From positions 39,122,001-39,186,000 of the forward strand of contig CANTUV010000035.1 of NCBI GenBank assembly GCA_947685225.1: a stretch of DNA of 64,000 bases, given 5' to 3'. Source of the stretch: Garcia nutans. Its lineage: Eukaryota; Streptophyta; Magnoliopsida; Malpighiales; Euphorbiaceae. Both the position numbers and the translations under genes were made by a program. Below are positions 1 to 12,585 of the stretch, one piece after another. The notes beneath the pieces are model-generated. The model searched no databases and was not told the origin of the DNA. It saw only the letters and a list, made by a program, of their open reading frames with translations. Position 1 is the stretch's first letter; each line of letters begins with the position of its first letter.

Positions 1-2690
1 GAAGGATGGCACCTTGAGATTGTGTATTGATTACAGGTAGTTGAATAAGGTGACCGCCAAGAACAAGTATCCATTGCCTTAGATGGATGATCTCTTTGAT
101 CAGATGAAGGGAGCAGCAGTATTCTCTAAGATTGATCTGAGATCATGGTACCATCAGTTGAGAGTTAGAGATGTGGATGTACCTAAGATAACTTTTCACA
201 TGAGGTATGGGCATTATGAGTTTTTGGCGATGCCCTTTGGATTGACGAATGCGGCAACAACTTTTATGGATTTGATGAACACGGTGTTTAGACCATACTT
301 AGACCAGTTTGTTGTGGTCTTCATTGATGACATTTTGGCGTATTTGCATAATGAAGAGGATCATGATAGGCATTTACGGATTGTATTATAGACTCTGAGA
401 GAGAAGTAGTTGTATGCTAAGTTATCTAAGTGTGAATTCTTGCTTGATCAGGTGACCTTTCTTGGTCATGTGGTTTCAATAGAGGGTATTAAAGTTGATC
501 TGAGTAAAGTTGAGGCTATCTTAAATTGGAGTCCACTGGAGTCTGTGACAGTGGTTAGAAGTTTTCTGGGTTTGGCAGGCTATTATCATCGATTTGTGAA
601 GGGTTTTTCTAGGATAGCTACACCACTCACCAGATTACTTTAGAAAGGAATTAGATTTGTGTGGACATATCGGTGTTAAATGAGTTTTGAGCAATTGAGG
701 GAGAAGTTGACTCAGGCTCTTGTCCTTACGCTGCCTATGGAAGGTAAACCATATGTGATATACAGTGATGCTTCACATAGTAGTTTAGGTTGTGTTCTGA
801 TGCAGGAGGGTAGAGTAATTGCTTATGCCTCTGAATAGTTGAAACCATATGAGTTGAATTACCCAACTCATGATTTGGAGCTTGCAGCCATAGTTTTTGC
901 CTTAAGATTTGGTGAAATTATTTTTATGGGGAGAAGTGTTTCATTTATAATGATCAAAAGAGTTTGAAGTACCTAGGGGTTTAGAGAGAGTTGAATCTTT
1001 GGCAAAGATGATCGCTAGAGTTGATTAAAGACCATGACTGGTTGATTGATTATCATCCTGGCAAGGCAAATGTTGTTGCTTATGCCTTGAGTAGGAAGTC
1101 TTTGGCAGGTTTGACTACTTATTCACTCTAGTTGCTTGTTGATTTAAGAGCATTGCATGCCATATTTGAGTCTTGTGATGATGTTGCATTGTTGGCTCAG
1201 TTGCAGTTAAGGCTAGTTTTATTAGATCAGGTTAGTGAGGCTTAGTTGGTAGATGAGAAAATCTAAAAGATTATGATGGATTGTCATAAGGGGGAGAATT
1301 GAGACTTTGAAGTGAGAGATGATGGTTGTTTGTGGTACAGAGATAGGTTGTATATTCCTGATGATGCAGGATTAAAGAGAATGATATTAGAGGAAGCACA
1401 TCAATCACTCTATGTTATGCACCCTAGTAGTACCAAGATGTATCAGGGCTTGAAACAACATTATTGGTGGTCAAGTATGAAGAGGGACATAGCAGAGTTT
1501 GTATCCAGTTATCTCACTTACTAGAGAGTGAAGGTTGACCACCAGGTTCCTTCAGGATTACTTCAGCCATTATCAATGCCAGAGTGGAAATAGGAACGAG
1601 TGACAATGGATTTTATGATTGGACTGCCTTTGACCAAGAAGAATCATGATGCAATCTGGGTGATAGTTAATCGGATGATGAAGATAGCTCATTTTTTTCC
1701 AGTTTGGATGGATTATTCTCTTGAGAGGTTGGTTGATCTGTATATCAATGAGATAGTGAGGTTGCATAGAGTCCTAGTTTCTTTAGTGTCGGGCCGATAT
1801 CCTTTGTTTACATTGAGATTTTGGAGGAATTTGCAAGATGCTTTTGGTTCTTGGTTGCATTTTAGCAATGCATTCCATCCTTAGACAGATGGACAGTCAG
1901 AGAGAGTGATACAGATTTTAGAGGATATGTTGAGGAACTGTATCATAATTTCACTGGCAACTGGGATAGGTTCTTACCACTGATTGAGTTTGCTTATAAC
2001 AACAGTTATTAGTCCAGTATTGGGATGGCACCTTATGAGACATTGTATGATAGAAAGTGTAAGATACCTCTGTGTTGGGATGAGGTTGGAGAAGGTAAGT
2101 TGGTCGGTCTCGATTTGATTAAGAAAACAGAAGAGAAAGTTAAGGTGATTTGGGATCATATGAAAGCAGCTTCAGACCGACAAAAATCCTATACATATTT
2201 GAAGAGGAAAGATATAGAGTTCAATATGGGAGATAAAGTGTTCCTGAAGGTGTTTCAGTGGAAGAAAATTTTAAAATTCAGCCATAAAGGGAAGTTAAGT
2301 CCTCGTTTCATAGGACCATATGAGGTGCTGGAGAGAGTTGGTCCAGTGGCTTATAGACTGGCTTTGCTGCCTGAGTTGGATCGAATTCATAATATCTTCC
2401 ATGTCTCCATGCTTCAGAGATACAGGTCAGACCCATCTCATATATTGTCAGTGGAGTCCAATGAGATGAGTCCGTATATGACTTATGAGAAAGAACCACT
2501 GGTGATCTTGGCATGAGAAGTGAAAAAGTTGAGGAATAAGAAGCTGCCAATATGTGATTATTTTGATAACTATAATAAAGTGTTAAAGAGTTGTAAAAGT
2601 CCTTTGGAGGAATCATGCCACTGACGAGGCAACATGAGAGAGTGAGCAGACGATGCAGAGTAAGTATTCTCAGTTCCTTCAGAGTTGACA
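1..2690 (+). pseudogene. T1 pol remnant: RT, RNase H, integrase, chromodomain (Ty3/Gypsy chromovirus, Tekay-like)
   Basis: Broken 3' part of a Ty3/Gypsy polyprotein entering from the left edge. The reading frame starts at base 2 inside reverse transcriptase; the catalytic FIDD lies at 320-331. RNase H (YSDASH motif) spans about 745-1110, and integrase with its HHCC zinc region and first catalytic Asp (1609-1611) about 1310-2100. The second integrase Asp is replaced by Gly at 1792-1794. In-frame stops include 38, 407, 641, 677, 836, 982, 1009, 1243, 1300, 1522, 1591, 1882 and 2010. One-base deletions relative to the copy at 61763-63946 shift the frame near 905 and 1946. Nearly the whole segment aligns with that copy. 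The chromodomain remnant, polypurine tract and LTR follow directly, so this is the 3' half of one element, dead as a gene. Confidence 0.95.
2514..2690 (+). pseudogene. Chromodomain remnant of T1
   Basis: Downstream of integrase, around 2602-2640, a frame reads LWRNHATDEAT followed by TGA where chromodomains normally carry Trp-Glu. This matches the W-x-N-H...E-A-T-W-E end of the plant chromovirus integrase chromodomain. It lies in a different frame from the upstream integrase (frame 1 versus frame 0), so there is a further frameshift between 2516 and 2602. It supports assigning T1 to the chromovirus branch. In that family the domain is thought to steer integration to particular chromatin. Confidence 0.75.
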
Positions 2691-2721
2691 ATAGGTAATT
2701 TTGAGGACGAAATTTATTTTT

Positions 2722-2734
2722 AGGGGGAGAGAAT
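2722..2734 (+). other. Polypurine tract of T1
   Basis: AGGGGGAGAGAAT sits immediately before the LTR start TGTAATATCC. It follows a GAGGACGAAAT-type sequence also found before the LTRs of Y and F. This is where plus-strand DNA synthesis is primed in this family. Confidence 0.9.
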
Positions 2735-4014
2735 TGTAATATCCCAATTTTTTTTTAAAATTCTTAATTTTTTAAAATTTTAATAAAATAAATTATAATT
2801 TAATTGGATAAATTAAATAAATAATTTAAAATAAAAAAATAATAGAATCTTAAATGAGAAAAGTGTAATGTATATGTGAAATATATATAATATATATATT
2901 ATATATATAGTCAACAAAAAAGTCAATATTTTTTAAAAGAAAAGTCAAAGTCAAGGGTATTTTGGTAAATAAATTTTAAAATTTAAAATTATTAAATTAA
3001 TTCAAAAATAAATATTTTTGGATGGAAGATGTATTTTTGGGGTTTTAATTAATTAATTAATTAATTAAAAATATAATGTAATAATATATATATAGTTTAA
3101 AAAAAAAGTGAAAAGAAAGAGAAACAAGTTGATCTTCATCTTCTTCTTCTTCCATGAAGGGCCAAACCTCCATAGAAAAGCAAGTTCAACATTTTCTTCT
3201 TCAATGCTTCAAGTATTTAAGGATTTTAAGAGTTTCAAGTGCATTTTTAAGGATTTCCTCCAAATTTAGTAAGTTTCCAACTTCTTTCTTTGGATTTCAT
3301 GGAAATTATGAATATGTGTGTTTTGAATTTGTGATGTCGTACATTTTAATTATCTATTTTGGGTTGAATGAAGTTATTTTAAGTGATTAACAATGATTTT
3401 AAGGTTGGATTGAAGAAATGGTTGAGTTTGGGTAATGATTGGTGAAGAGAGAGAATTTAGGGTTATGTAACTTTTGCACTTTTGAATTCATGGGTTTTAA
3501 TTGTGCAAATTGATTCTAAATGGGTTGTTTTGATGTATAAATAAATATTTTAAAGTCAAATATTGGATTTTGTTGAGTTTGATTGGAGTTTGAGAATGGA
3601 AGTGGTGATTTAGGGTTTTGGAAAAGTTATTTTTTCAAAGTTGTTGAATTGTTTGATTTTATTGGTTAAAGCATGTTCTTTAATAATAAAAGTGATGAAT
3701 ATAAACTTGAAATGATAAATGGATTGAGTTGGATCGAAAAACCTTCAATGGGGGAAGGTTATGCCATTTTATGGTTTTGATTATAAGTGAGTGTTCTTGT
3801 AATGTAATTTTTTTAAGCATGTTAAAATATGTTTTTAATGATATAAATAAACTTAAAACATCAATTTGAATGGCTTAGTATGGTATTCCAAAGTTAAAGT
3901 GAGGTTAGCCTTAACTTTGGGATTTTTGTTTGAATGATGTTTAATTATGATTTAAGATTGAAAACGCCTTAGAATGTGGCACAAAATGATTATTTATGAT
4001 CACATTTGGTATAG

Positions 4015-4113
4015 GCATTGAGGAGAGTTGATTTGCCCCATCCAAGTGTTGAAGGGCAAGTTGGAAGAGAAGGTTGGAGGTGGTGTTAAGCTTGCTTTTG
4101 GTTGTCATTTGAG
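4015..4113 (+). other. Exon-like block in T1 LTR
   Basis: A 99-bp block preceded by an acceptor-like TTTGGTATAG and followed by GAG then ATATGT. In F the same position reads GAG then GTATGC, so the donor here looks destroyed by G to A. Equivalent blocks lie at 16369-16468 (F, minus), 45066-45154 (X), 46992-47080 (Y) and 58280-58366 (E). Splicing is inferred, not shown. Confidence 0.5.
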
Positions 4114-4717
4114 ATATGTACAAACTTTGGATAAATTAGTTATATTTGCATTACATTGGGCTTAGCACATTTTGGATTGGAAAATGTGTTAAGCTACTTG
4201 ATTCATGGGACATGTATGAATAATGTGCTATAACACATGGAATGTCATATATGTATTAAATGCATTGTGAAAAGCCATTGTTAATGGCTAAATTGTATAA
4301 AATGTGAAATATGTGTATCATGTGAAAATGACTCAAAGTGTTTGGGTAATGCCATTTATTGTGTATGCATTAAGGGCATTGTTAAAAAGTCATTGGTAAT
4401 GGCTAAAGTCCATAAAATGTGAATTACATGTGGATTATGTGAATTTACCCAAAATATTTGGGTGATGAGTTTTAAGGTAAAATGTGATGCAATGTGATGA
4501 TATGATGAAATGTGATGAATTGATATTGCTATAAATGAGAAAAGTGAGAAATTTGAGAAAAAGATGATAAAATGAGGCAATATATGCCTAGCTTGATTAT
4601 AAGAAAATGAGAAAGAGATTGATAATGAGAAATGTGAATTGATTGTGTGCCTAGTATGTTATTTAATTTCTTTAGTTCTTTGTTTGGCACTATGCCTATG
4701 AGGTTATCCTCATTATT

Positions 4718-4874
4718 TGTCTTCGGGGCTAACTTTTGAGTAATTATTGATTTGCCATCGGGCTAGACGTTGGACGTTACTTGCCTTCAGGCTAGATGCT
4801 GGGCATCACTATGATTTGCCTTCGGGCTAGACGTTGGGCATCACTTGCCTTCGGGCTAGACAATGGGTGTTATT
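4718..4874 (+). repeat. Short tandem repeats in T1 LTR
   Basis: Four to five degenerate units built on TTGCCTTCGGGCTAGACG plus a TTGGGCATCACT tail, roughly 30-40 bp each. They contain CpG sites in an otherwise AT-rich LTR. The F LTR has the same array in reverse complement at 15583-15735. Confidence 0.85.
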
Positions 4875-5954
4875 ATTGACTAAAACAGTAACTCTGGAAT
4901 TTAAATAGCATATTAGATCCTTTAGGCCCATGTTTGTGTTTACTTTATATGAATTGTGAATTGTGAAACAATTGAGAAATATGTTAAAATGAAATAATAT
5001 GAGATATGATATCCATGGGCATTGGGCATTGTGCATTGGCTTTGCATTTGAGCTTTATTGTTATTAAAGTTTGTACCACTAGGCTTTTGGCAATTGAAAT
5101 TCATCTCGAAGGTGACAGGGTATGTAATGGTCAAGATTTTAAATATGAAACTTTTTAACTAATATTGATAATTGATAATGTATAGTGATAAAAGTAATGT
5201 GGATAAATGCTATAAGCAGAGAATAGTGAATAGTATATCTCAAAATTTATTGAAGAAATTATTTTTATGGTTTACGGGACTAAAACTCGATTTAGAATCA
5301 ATGGTTAAGAATGAAGGTGCACCATAGTTATTATGAGCATTTCCTCACTTGATTAAACTATATATATATGTGTGTGCATGTGGAAACTTCTCATTTCTTC
5401 TTCCATCTCCCACGCCATCTTCCTCCACCATCACCATCTTCTCTATTTTTTTTTTTAAGTTAATCAAGGTTAAGAGAAAATCACATATAGGTATAGATTT
5501 TTAGAAGAATAAGCTAGAAAAGGCAAGATTATCAATAAGTAATCAAAGGGAAAGAGAGAAAAAGAAAGAGAAAGAGAAATTTTAAAAAGGTATGTGCTTT
5601 TGTATTATAATTTACAAATATAAGAATTTTTATGAATTTTAATGTATGAATTGATTAATTGAGTTATTTATAATGAAATATTTTTTGAAAGTATTGATTA
5701 AATAGATTGATGAGTGAAAATGAACTTTTATGTGATGAGTTTGATTCTTAATTCAACCCTTATGAGAATTGGGTGGTTTGATGTTGTTTTTATCCATATG
5801 AGATGGTTGAAAGTTTGATTAAGTGAAGTTTTAGTAAACTATTTTGATATGAACTCTTTTTATGTCAAAAATTTTGTTTTGATACTTTTTAACTTAGATC
5901 TTCAATATATTTGTGTTTAATGAAGTTAAAAGTGCAAAATACATGATTTTGGGA

Positions 5955-6245
5955 TGCCACGGGCGTGGCTTAAAGGTGCCATGGGCATGGTATCGAAGTC
6001 AAAACTGTTGGAGGAAGAATTACTTCGAAAACAGACCCAAAACCAATGCCACGGGTATGGCAATTGAGTGCCACGACCGTGGGGTTGAGGGTGAGGCTGT
6101 TTCTTTAAAAAATTTTGATAAAACAGAGTTGTTCTGAATACCATGGCGTGGCCCTTGAATTCCATGATCGTGGGGATCTACAAAGGCATGTGATAGCTTC
6201 ATTTTGTATCCCACGAGTGTGGGTTTGAGATGCCAAGGCTGTGGG
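5955..6245 (+). repeat. GC-rich CCACG...CGTGG palindromic modules in LTR C
   Basis: Several near-palindromic words such as GCCACGGGCGTGGC, GCCACGACCGTGGGG and CCACGAGTGTGGG occur at roughly 30-80 bp spacing in AT-rich DNA. Related modules lie at 44828-44960 (X) and 57915-58215 (E). All sit downstream of the first donor-like site. Overlapping ORFs on both strands here are by-products of the repeats. Confidence 0.75.
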
Positions 6246-6476
6246 GTACTTGGATGATGTTTTTGGCTTGTATTTTGTGATATGCTGGCCTAGTACGAGG
6301 CTAATATGTTTATGTTTCTTACATTTATGTTGATAATTCATGTGTATGTGTTAAAAGTATGGAAAAGAGTGATAAACTTTGGATATGTGACAAATATATA
6401 TAATACTAAATGTTGATAAAAGCATTGTACCATTGAAATGATATAAACAATTCAGTGTTAATCAAAACTAATGAAT

Positions 6477-8242
6477 TGTAACACCCTTATACCTTATATA
6501 CGTACAATACATATTTTCATCATATGTAAAATAAGCATATATGGTACAAAAAAGTCACAGACCGGTTTAATAAAAAATTTTCACATTTCCAATTTAAAGT
6601 TTCAAATTCTAAATATATAAAAATTAAATAGAATATAAATATTCTTTACTTGTTATAAGAACCCAAAATAAATAATATATATATAAATCTCTGAAAAAAA
6701 ATTCGCCAGAGTTTTGTCTGTATTTTGGACATCCCAAAATTTATCAAAACACAACCTGCAAAAAAGAAAACACTCCCAAATAATTTCATACTTCTCAATT
6801 TCACCAAGTTTCTCAAACATTTATACATATAGATATATATAATTTAAAACACACTTACTCTCGTATTTTAAATACATTGACCCAAATATTCTTTATAATA
6901 TACAATGCGTAAAATCCAAAACATAATATATTATGTATAAAACTCAAAAATGTACAATAACATAAAAATATATACATCCTGCTGGCAGTGTTTCTGATCT
7001 CGATAGCAACTCAACAAGTCCAACTACAAGTCTAGACCCAACCTGGTCTAGAAGAAATCTCTGGCTCAGCTGGGTCTACCCTGTCACTTGCGCGATGGAA
7101 ACAATCGCGCTAAGCCGAAGCCTAGTGGTACAAACTTTGATAATAACAATATAACTCAATGCAATACCAATGCACAATGCATTTAGATGTCACATCATTC
7201 CACTTTCTTATATATTTCAAATATTTCATAATTCACATTAAAACAAAGACAAGCATGGGCCCAAAAAGGATCTAATATTCCAAGCTTATATTTATCACTT
7301 TTAACACTAAACAACATGGTTAAACAAATAAAATCACACAATTCAACCACTTTGGAAAATCACTTTTCCAAAACCCTAAATCTCCACTTCCATTCTCAAA
7401 CTCCAACCCAACACCACCAAATCCAATATTTGACTTTAAAAATAATTGTTTATGAATCAAAACAACTCATTTATAACCAATTTTCACAATTAAAGTTCAT
7501 GTTTTCAAAATCCCAAAAATCCATAACCCTAAATTCTCTCTCTTCACCATTCTTTAACCAAACTCCATAATCTCTTCAATCTAACCTTAGAATCATTGTT
7601 AACTACCCAAAATAACATCATACACACCAATTCCAACAATTATAACATACTACATCAAAATCTCAAAACTCACATAATCCAAATTTCCAAGGAATTCAAA
7701 GAAAAGAGATGGAAACTTACTAATTTTGGTGGAGATCACCAAAAATCCACTTGCAACTTATTAATTTCTTCAATTTATGGAGTATGGAAGAAGTAGAATC
7801 CTTGGTCTAGCTCCCATGGAATTTCGGCCAAAGGAAAGAGAAGAAGAAGAAGAAGACTTTAATATTTTTTTCCTTTCATTTTTTTAAAACCACATATATA
7901 TATATTAAAATAATTTAATATTTAATTATTTAATTATTTTTTTAATAAATTAAAAGTTCTAATTTCCCTCTTCCATTCAAAAATAATTTATTTTTGAATT
8001 ATTTTATTAATTTTGAATTTATAAGATTTAATTACCAAAATACCCTTTTCTTTTAAAAAGTGTTGACTTTTATATATGTTATGTATATTTTGCATATATA
8101 TCGCATATATATTCCAGTTTTTCATTTAAAATCCCTTCATTTTTCATTTAAAACCATTAATTTAATTTATCCTTTTAAATTATAATTTAATTTATCAAAT
8201 TTTCCAAAAATTAAAAAATTTCAAAAATTTTAGGATGTTACA
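6477..8242 (-). mobile_element. Solo LTR 'G', minus strand (TGAAT target duplication)
   Basis: The left edge is TGTAACACCC and the right edge GATGTTACA. TGAAT is present at 6472-6476 and 8243-8247. In reverse complement it matches the F LTR but lacks about 1.2 kb of its middle (F 15545-16760), with the join near 7280. The missing part includes the tandem repeats and exon-like block. The perfect stem GCGCGAT/ATCGCGC at 7090-7110 and a donor-like GTAAGT (reverse complement at 7715-7720) are kept. There is no interior, so it is a solo LTR. Confidence 0.93.
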
Positions 8243-9129
8243 TGAATTGCCCAAATCATACTAATTTTAGATCTTGCTTTAGATTGAATGGCTAACCAGA
8301 GGAAGGATAACTATAGTAATAGTGGACATCTTGTGCCATTAATGGACACATTATGTCATCAGTGACAGTGGATATAATTGTCATTATATATAGCTTGAGA
8401 CTTAGCATTAAAATTGCTACACTAACCTGTTATCCAAACCTATGATATGAGTTCAGTATGTATGGACATATTTAATGAAGTTATCTAAATTGAAAATATA
8501 TGTGGATATGATGTTATGAATAATGGAAGAAATGCAAAATAATAATATAAGTCAATTACTTAAATTGACTTACTGTGTTACAATGTGAAAGTGATTGGTA
8601 ATGTATATATATTTATATTTACAAGTGAAAGTTCTAATGCACGGAATATAAATGTTATGCTCAAGTTATTGAGTTGATCAATAACTTTCTATGTGTTATA
8701 GTGATTGAAAGTGTATATAATGATATAAGATACAAAGTGCCCTAAAGTGTAGTGCTAAATTTAAGTGCTGAAAATTATAGATTGAATGAATTTATCCTAT
8801 ATGTGAAATTAAAAAATAAGACTTATTGAAAAATAAAATAAGCATATTATGAGCAATGTTATCAAATGAGAGAGCAAGTCTTAAATAAAATGATTCATAA
8901 AGAGAAAAGTTGCAATACCAAAAGTATAGTATAGCATGATGACTTTTATAAAGTTAAAGTTATTATTTTGTATAATCAGAATATTATGTTGGTTTGTTAT
9001 TGAAATTAGTTAATATATTGAAATATTTATTAAAACTAAGTATTATTACTATATTTGCATAAGTATTTTTCTTTAATATTAAGTGGCAAAATATGTTTAT
9101 ACAAGCACCACTAAGCTTTGCTTAGCGTG

Positions 9130-11145
9130 TGTGAGCGGGATTTTTGCCCTCACTCCCGGTGGAATGGTTCTTGCGAAACACGAACCTAAGTCCGGAGAAA
9201 ATGGAGTTGCCACCTGTATGGGCTGGAAAAATAAAAGGGGTGGATGACTCGATTCCTAAGGAATCCCCAACCCCCTAATGGGTTTGAAAAGTTGGGTACG
9301 TGTGGGGAAGGTGAGAAATGGCCCAACACCCCCACAACGCCCGGTTCATTGGAACTGACCTCCTTTACAGGTCTTAGTATTATAGAATTATTAAGCATAA
9401 CAATATTATCTATATTGCATGCAACAATTAAAATAAAACATCGTTATATTAAAATCAAAGCAATGTCCAAACAAAGCAAATAAATGGACACCCATCCGAT
9501 GATGGAAACATGTCCTTACATCATCCATGTCTAAACTAATAGGACACCCAACAAAAGGTAGAAACATGTCCTTTACATTGGTCCAAAATATAAAAGCAAT
9601 TTAAATTACATGATATTTAACTAATGAGGTACCCACAAAGTGGAAACATGCCTCTTACAACATTTGGAAATAAAAAATAAATTGATAAAAGTAAATAATC
9701 ATTCATAATAAATAAATCATTATCATAGATATTAAACATCAATCAAAACATATAATAAGCATTCATCAATGATAAATTAAATAAATCAAGCATTGAAATT
9801 AAATAAATCAAAGCATATAATAAACTACATAATCAAATCTAAAATTAAATAAAGCAATAAATATATAATTTAGGGTTCGCATCTTAAAATAGGATTTTAT
9901 AATTTTAGTTACTAAATTAGGGCTTTGGAAAAAGGAAAGTTAAATACACAAACTCATAATACACAAATGAATATTGACCCCTTCGATGAGCCCATACGGC
10001 GATCCCGCTAGCCGGTTAGTCGGCAGGGGTCAAGGGGGCAGCGCCCCAAAAAAATTTGAAATTTGGTTCTTAGGGTTGTAGGTTTTGGTGTTGAAAATTA
10101 AGATTTTAGGGTTTAAATTAACTAGTTTGAGGTTTTAAATTCAATGAATTAGGGTTTAGAAAAATTTAGGGTTTACTGTTTTAATTTTGAGAGAATTAGG
10201 GTTTTGGTGTTTCAGAAATTATGTTTGATTTTTGGATTTGAGAAAACAGTTTAGAGTTTTTGTAAACTTTTTAGAAATAAGCAAAATGATTTAAGGTTTT
10301 TGGAAACAAAAAAGTTTTTTTTATGGTTTTTGAACATAAAAGGAATGATTTATGGTTTTTGGAAACAAAAGAAAAGAATTAGAGTTTTTAAGGTATTTAG
10401 AAACAGAAGAAATTATTTATGTTATGGAAACGAAGACCAATGTTACTACATATTTATAGATCAAAGCTTTGTGTGTATATTCTTATGAATCAAAGAAAAA
10501 AAAGCTACTGTGAAGAAATAAATAAAGAAAATAAAGATTCAAACCTCCGTTTGTTGGTTCCACCAAAAAGTTGCTTTCTGGATGAACAAATACAAAGACA
10601 AGCTTGCTGCCTTTGATGAATTGTTTGCTTATTCTTGCTCCTCTCAAATATGAAGTCCTCAAATTCCAGTCCAAATCCAAAGTTAAAAGTTTTCAAGTCT
10701 CCCCCCTTTTTTTCCCTCTTTTGTAGTGTTATTTATAGGAAAATTTATATGATTAATCCTAGTTGTTTAAGAAAACTAAAATTCTTTAGGAAAAGAAACC
10801 GAAACCAAATAGAATTTAGTTTTGGAAAAAATTACGTTGGAAAAATTTTACTGGCGAAAACTACGACAGGCTGCTAGCTTGCGAGCACTGGCGTGGAAAA
10901 TTGCGGGCTGCGGGCTGCCAGGCCATTTCATCCAACGACTTTCGGCGACGAAATTTTTCGTCTCTGATTTTTTCTTTGCCGATTTTTATTTTTATTTTTA
11001 TTATTTTTATTATTATAATAATTTTTAAAAATTATAAAAAAAATAAATACTAAAACAAATATTATTTAATTAAGATAACACAAAAATTATTTTGGACTAG
11101 ATAAAATATATTCGACCAGACTGGGTCAAAAATTAAGAGTTTACA
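9130..11145 (-). mobile_element. Solo Tat-type LTR, minus strand (GCGTG target duplication)
   Basis: On the plus strand it runs from TGTGAGCGGG to GAGTTTACA with GCGTG at 9125-9129 and 11146-11150. Orientation comes from D, where the matching end ...CGCTCACA directly precedes the primer site. It shares with the A, B and D LTRs a conserved block after TGTGAGCGGG, AGGGTTT-rich DNA (about 9870-10330) and a GC-rich segment near 10860-10950. It also has a GC-rich block at 9970-10050. It lies inside the paired hairpin of LTR C. The ORFs within it (for example 10300-10877) are not supported as genes. Confidence 0.93.
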
Positions 11146-11647
11146 GCGTGTTAGAATTATTTTCTGACATGCAAGTATCAAGACATCGGAGTAAGTTAAG
11201 AAGTGAAAATTAAGAATCTCAGGAAATTACCTATATTACATATAGAGATCTTTTGTATATTGTACTCACAAGTTATAGAATGTATATATACAATTTAGTT
11301 TGGCTATTTGAGAGATTGTACAAATTTGTAAACATGAAAGGAATATATGTATGTAGAAGACGAAGTTTGAGTTTCTAGTGAATGATTATCAAATAAAGCA
11401 ATGTATTATATATTTTTTTGATTTGACAAACTTATGATGGTTATCTGATTAATAATTAGTAATTGGATTATTGGAGATTGGTTTAAATGTTGGATTTATA
11501 AGTGTTGTATTATACATATTGTATTATTATTTGAAAATTTTTGTTAGTTGGATGAGAATTTTGTAAATGAATTGATTGGAGCACTGACAGTATATCGAAT
11601 AACATTCTCTGATAGTTTTTATGTAAGAATTGTCAAAGGATGTTACA

Positions 11648-12227
11648 GGGTAGATCCGGTAGAGCCAGAGAGTTTATTTAGACCGGGTCAGGCCTAGCTT
11701 TGAGTTTTCTTGAGTTGATTTGGCTGCTTCTTCGAGATCAGTGTCGATTGCCAACATGTATATATTTTTATTACATTTTGATATTACCTATACTATATTA
11801 TATTTTTGGTATATCTATTGTAAGTTATAAAGGATGTTTTGGATAATGTTATATTAATGATTTTAAATGTGTTTTTGTGATAAACATATATATATGTGTA
11901 TAAATGTTTTGTGAAAATTTGGAGAAATTGAGGAGTATGGGTGAAATAATGATTTGATATTATTTGGGAGTGTTTTTGTGTGCATGTTGCATTGTTTATT
12001 GAATTTGGAAATGTCTAAATTACAGAAAACTCTGACAAATTTTTTCAAGAGATTTTTATGAAAATATGTTAGTTATTTAAATATACATTTTAAAGTATTT
12101 AAGATTTTAAATTTGAAAAGTGAAAAAATTTTATTAAACCAGACTATGACATTTTTGTACCGTATATGCGTATTTTACATATACTGGGTGTATGTATTAT
12201 ATGTATATAGGGTTTAAGGGTGTTATA
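11648..12227 (+). repeat. T1 3' LTR, second part and 3' end
   Basis: It resumes with the GGGTA duplication and reads GGGTAGATCCGGTAGAGCC, matching the same LTR position in F and G. It ends GGGTGTTATA where sister LTRs end GGGTGTTACA, so the terminal CA has mutated. The next five bases (GTCGA, 12228-12232) should be the T1 target duplication; the partner is left of the window. Confidence 0.88.
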
Positions 12228-12585
12228 GTCGAAGAATTCTAGTAGTCGCACAATTTACAACATGATTGCACCCAAGCAAGCATGGTCGCACCCATGAATG
12301 CGAACTTCATTGTAAGTTAGATCATTTCTAAAAAAAGAGAGCATAAAAAACCTTTCATTTTGGAAATAGTCTATCTTTGTTGTGAAATTGAACAAATTTG
12401 ATCCTTATAAGATAGCTTGAGAGGTAAAAGGCTAGTGTATGAACTCATTTAGAGAAACGCCGAAATTTGAGGGTAAACATGAGTGAACTTGTGTGAAACA
12501 CATAAGGGAGTGAAGTGAGGATTATACATATATATATCCTTATCTTATTAACCGTTTACTTGCAGCTCAAAATCAATTCTACAAG

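Larger units (their letters stand above)
2735..5122 (+). repeat. T1 3' LTR, first part
   Basis: The LTR begins TGTAATATCCC right after the polypurine tract and is interrupted at 5122 by LTR C. Together with 11648-12227 it makes a net LTR of about 2.96 kb, matching the 2962-bp F LTR at 14725-17686 in length and order of parts. It holds an AT-rich upstream part, a donor-like GTAAGT at 3269, an exon-like block at 4015-4113, tandem repeats at 4718-4874 and a degenerate hairpin near 5076. The small ORF at 3154-3390 is in LTR DNA and not a supported gene. Confidence 0.92.
5123..11647 (+). mobile_element. Solo LTR 'C' inserted in T1 LTR (GGGTA target duplication)
   Basis: It starts TGTAATGGTC at 5123 and ends GATGTTACA at 11647. 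The 5 bp before (5118-5122) and after (11648-11652) are both GGGTA, and T1 LTR sequence resumes after the second copy. Removing its two inner insertions leaves about 2.7 kb with no interior, so it is a solo LTR left by LTR-LTR recombination. It shares the plan of the Tekay-type LTRs: donor-like GGTATGTG near 5590, GC palindromes at 5955-6245 and a paired-hairpin remnant at 9111-9129. The host LTR pieces are 5123-6476, 8243-9129 and 11146-11647; no coding sequence is visible in them. Confidence 0.9.
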
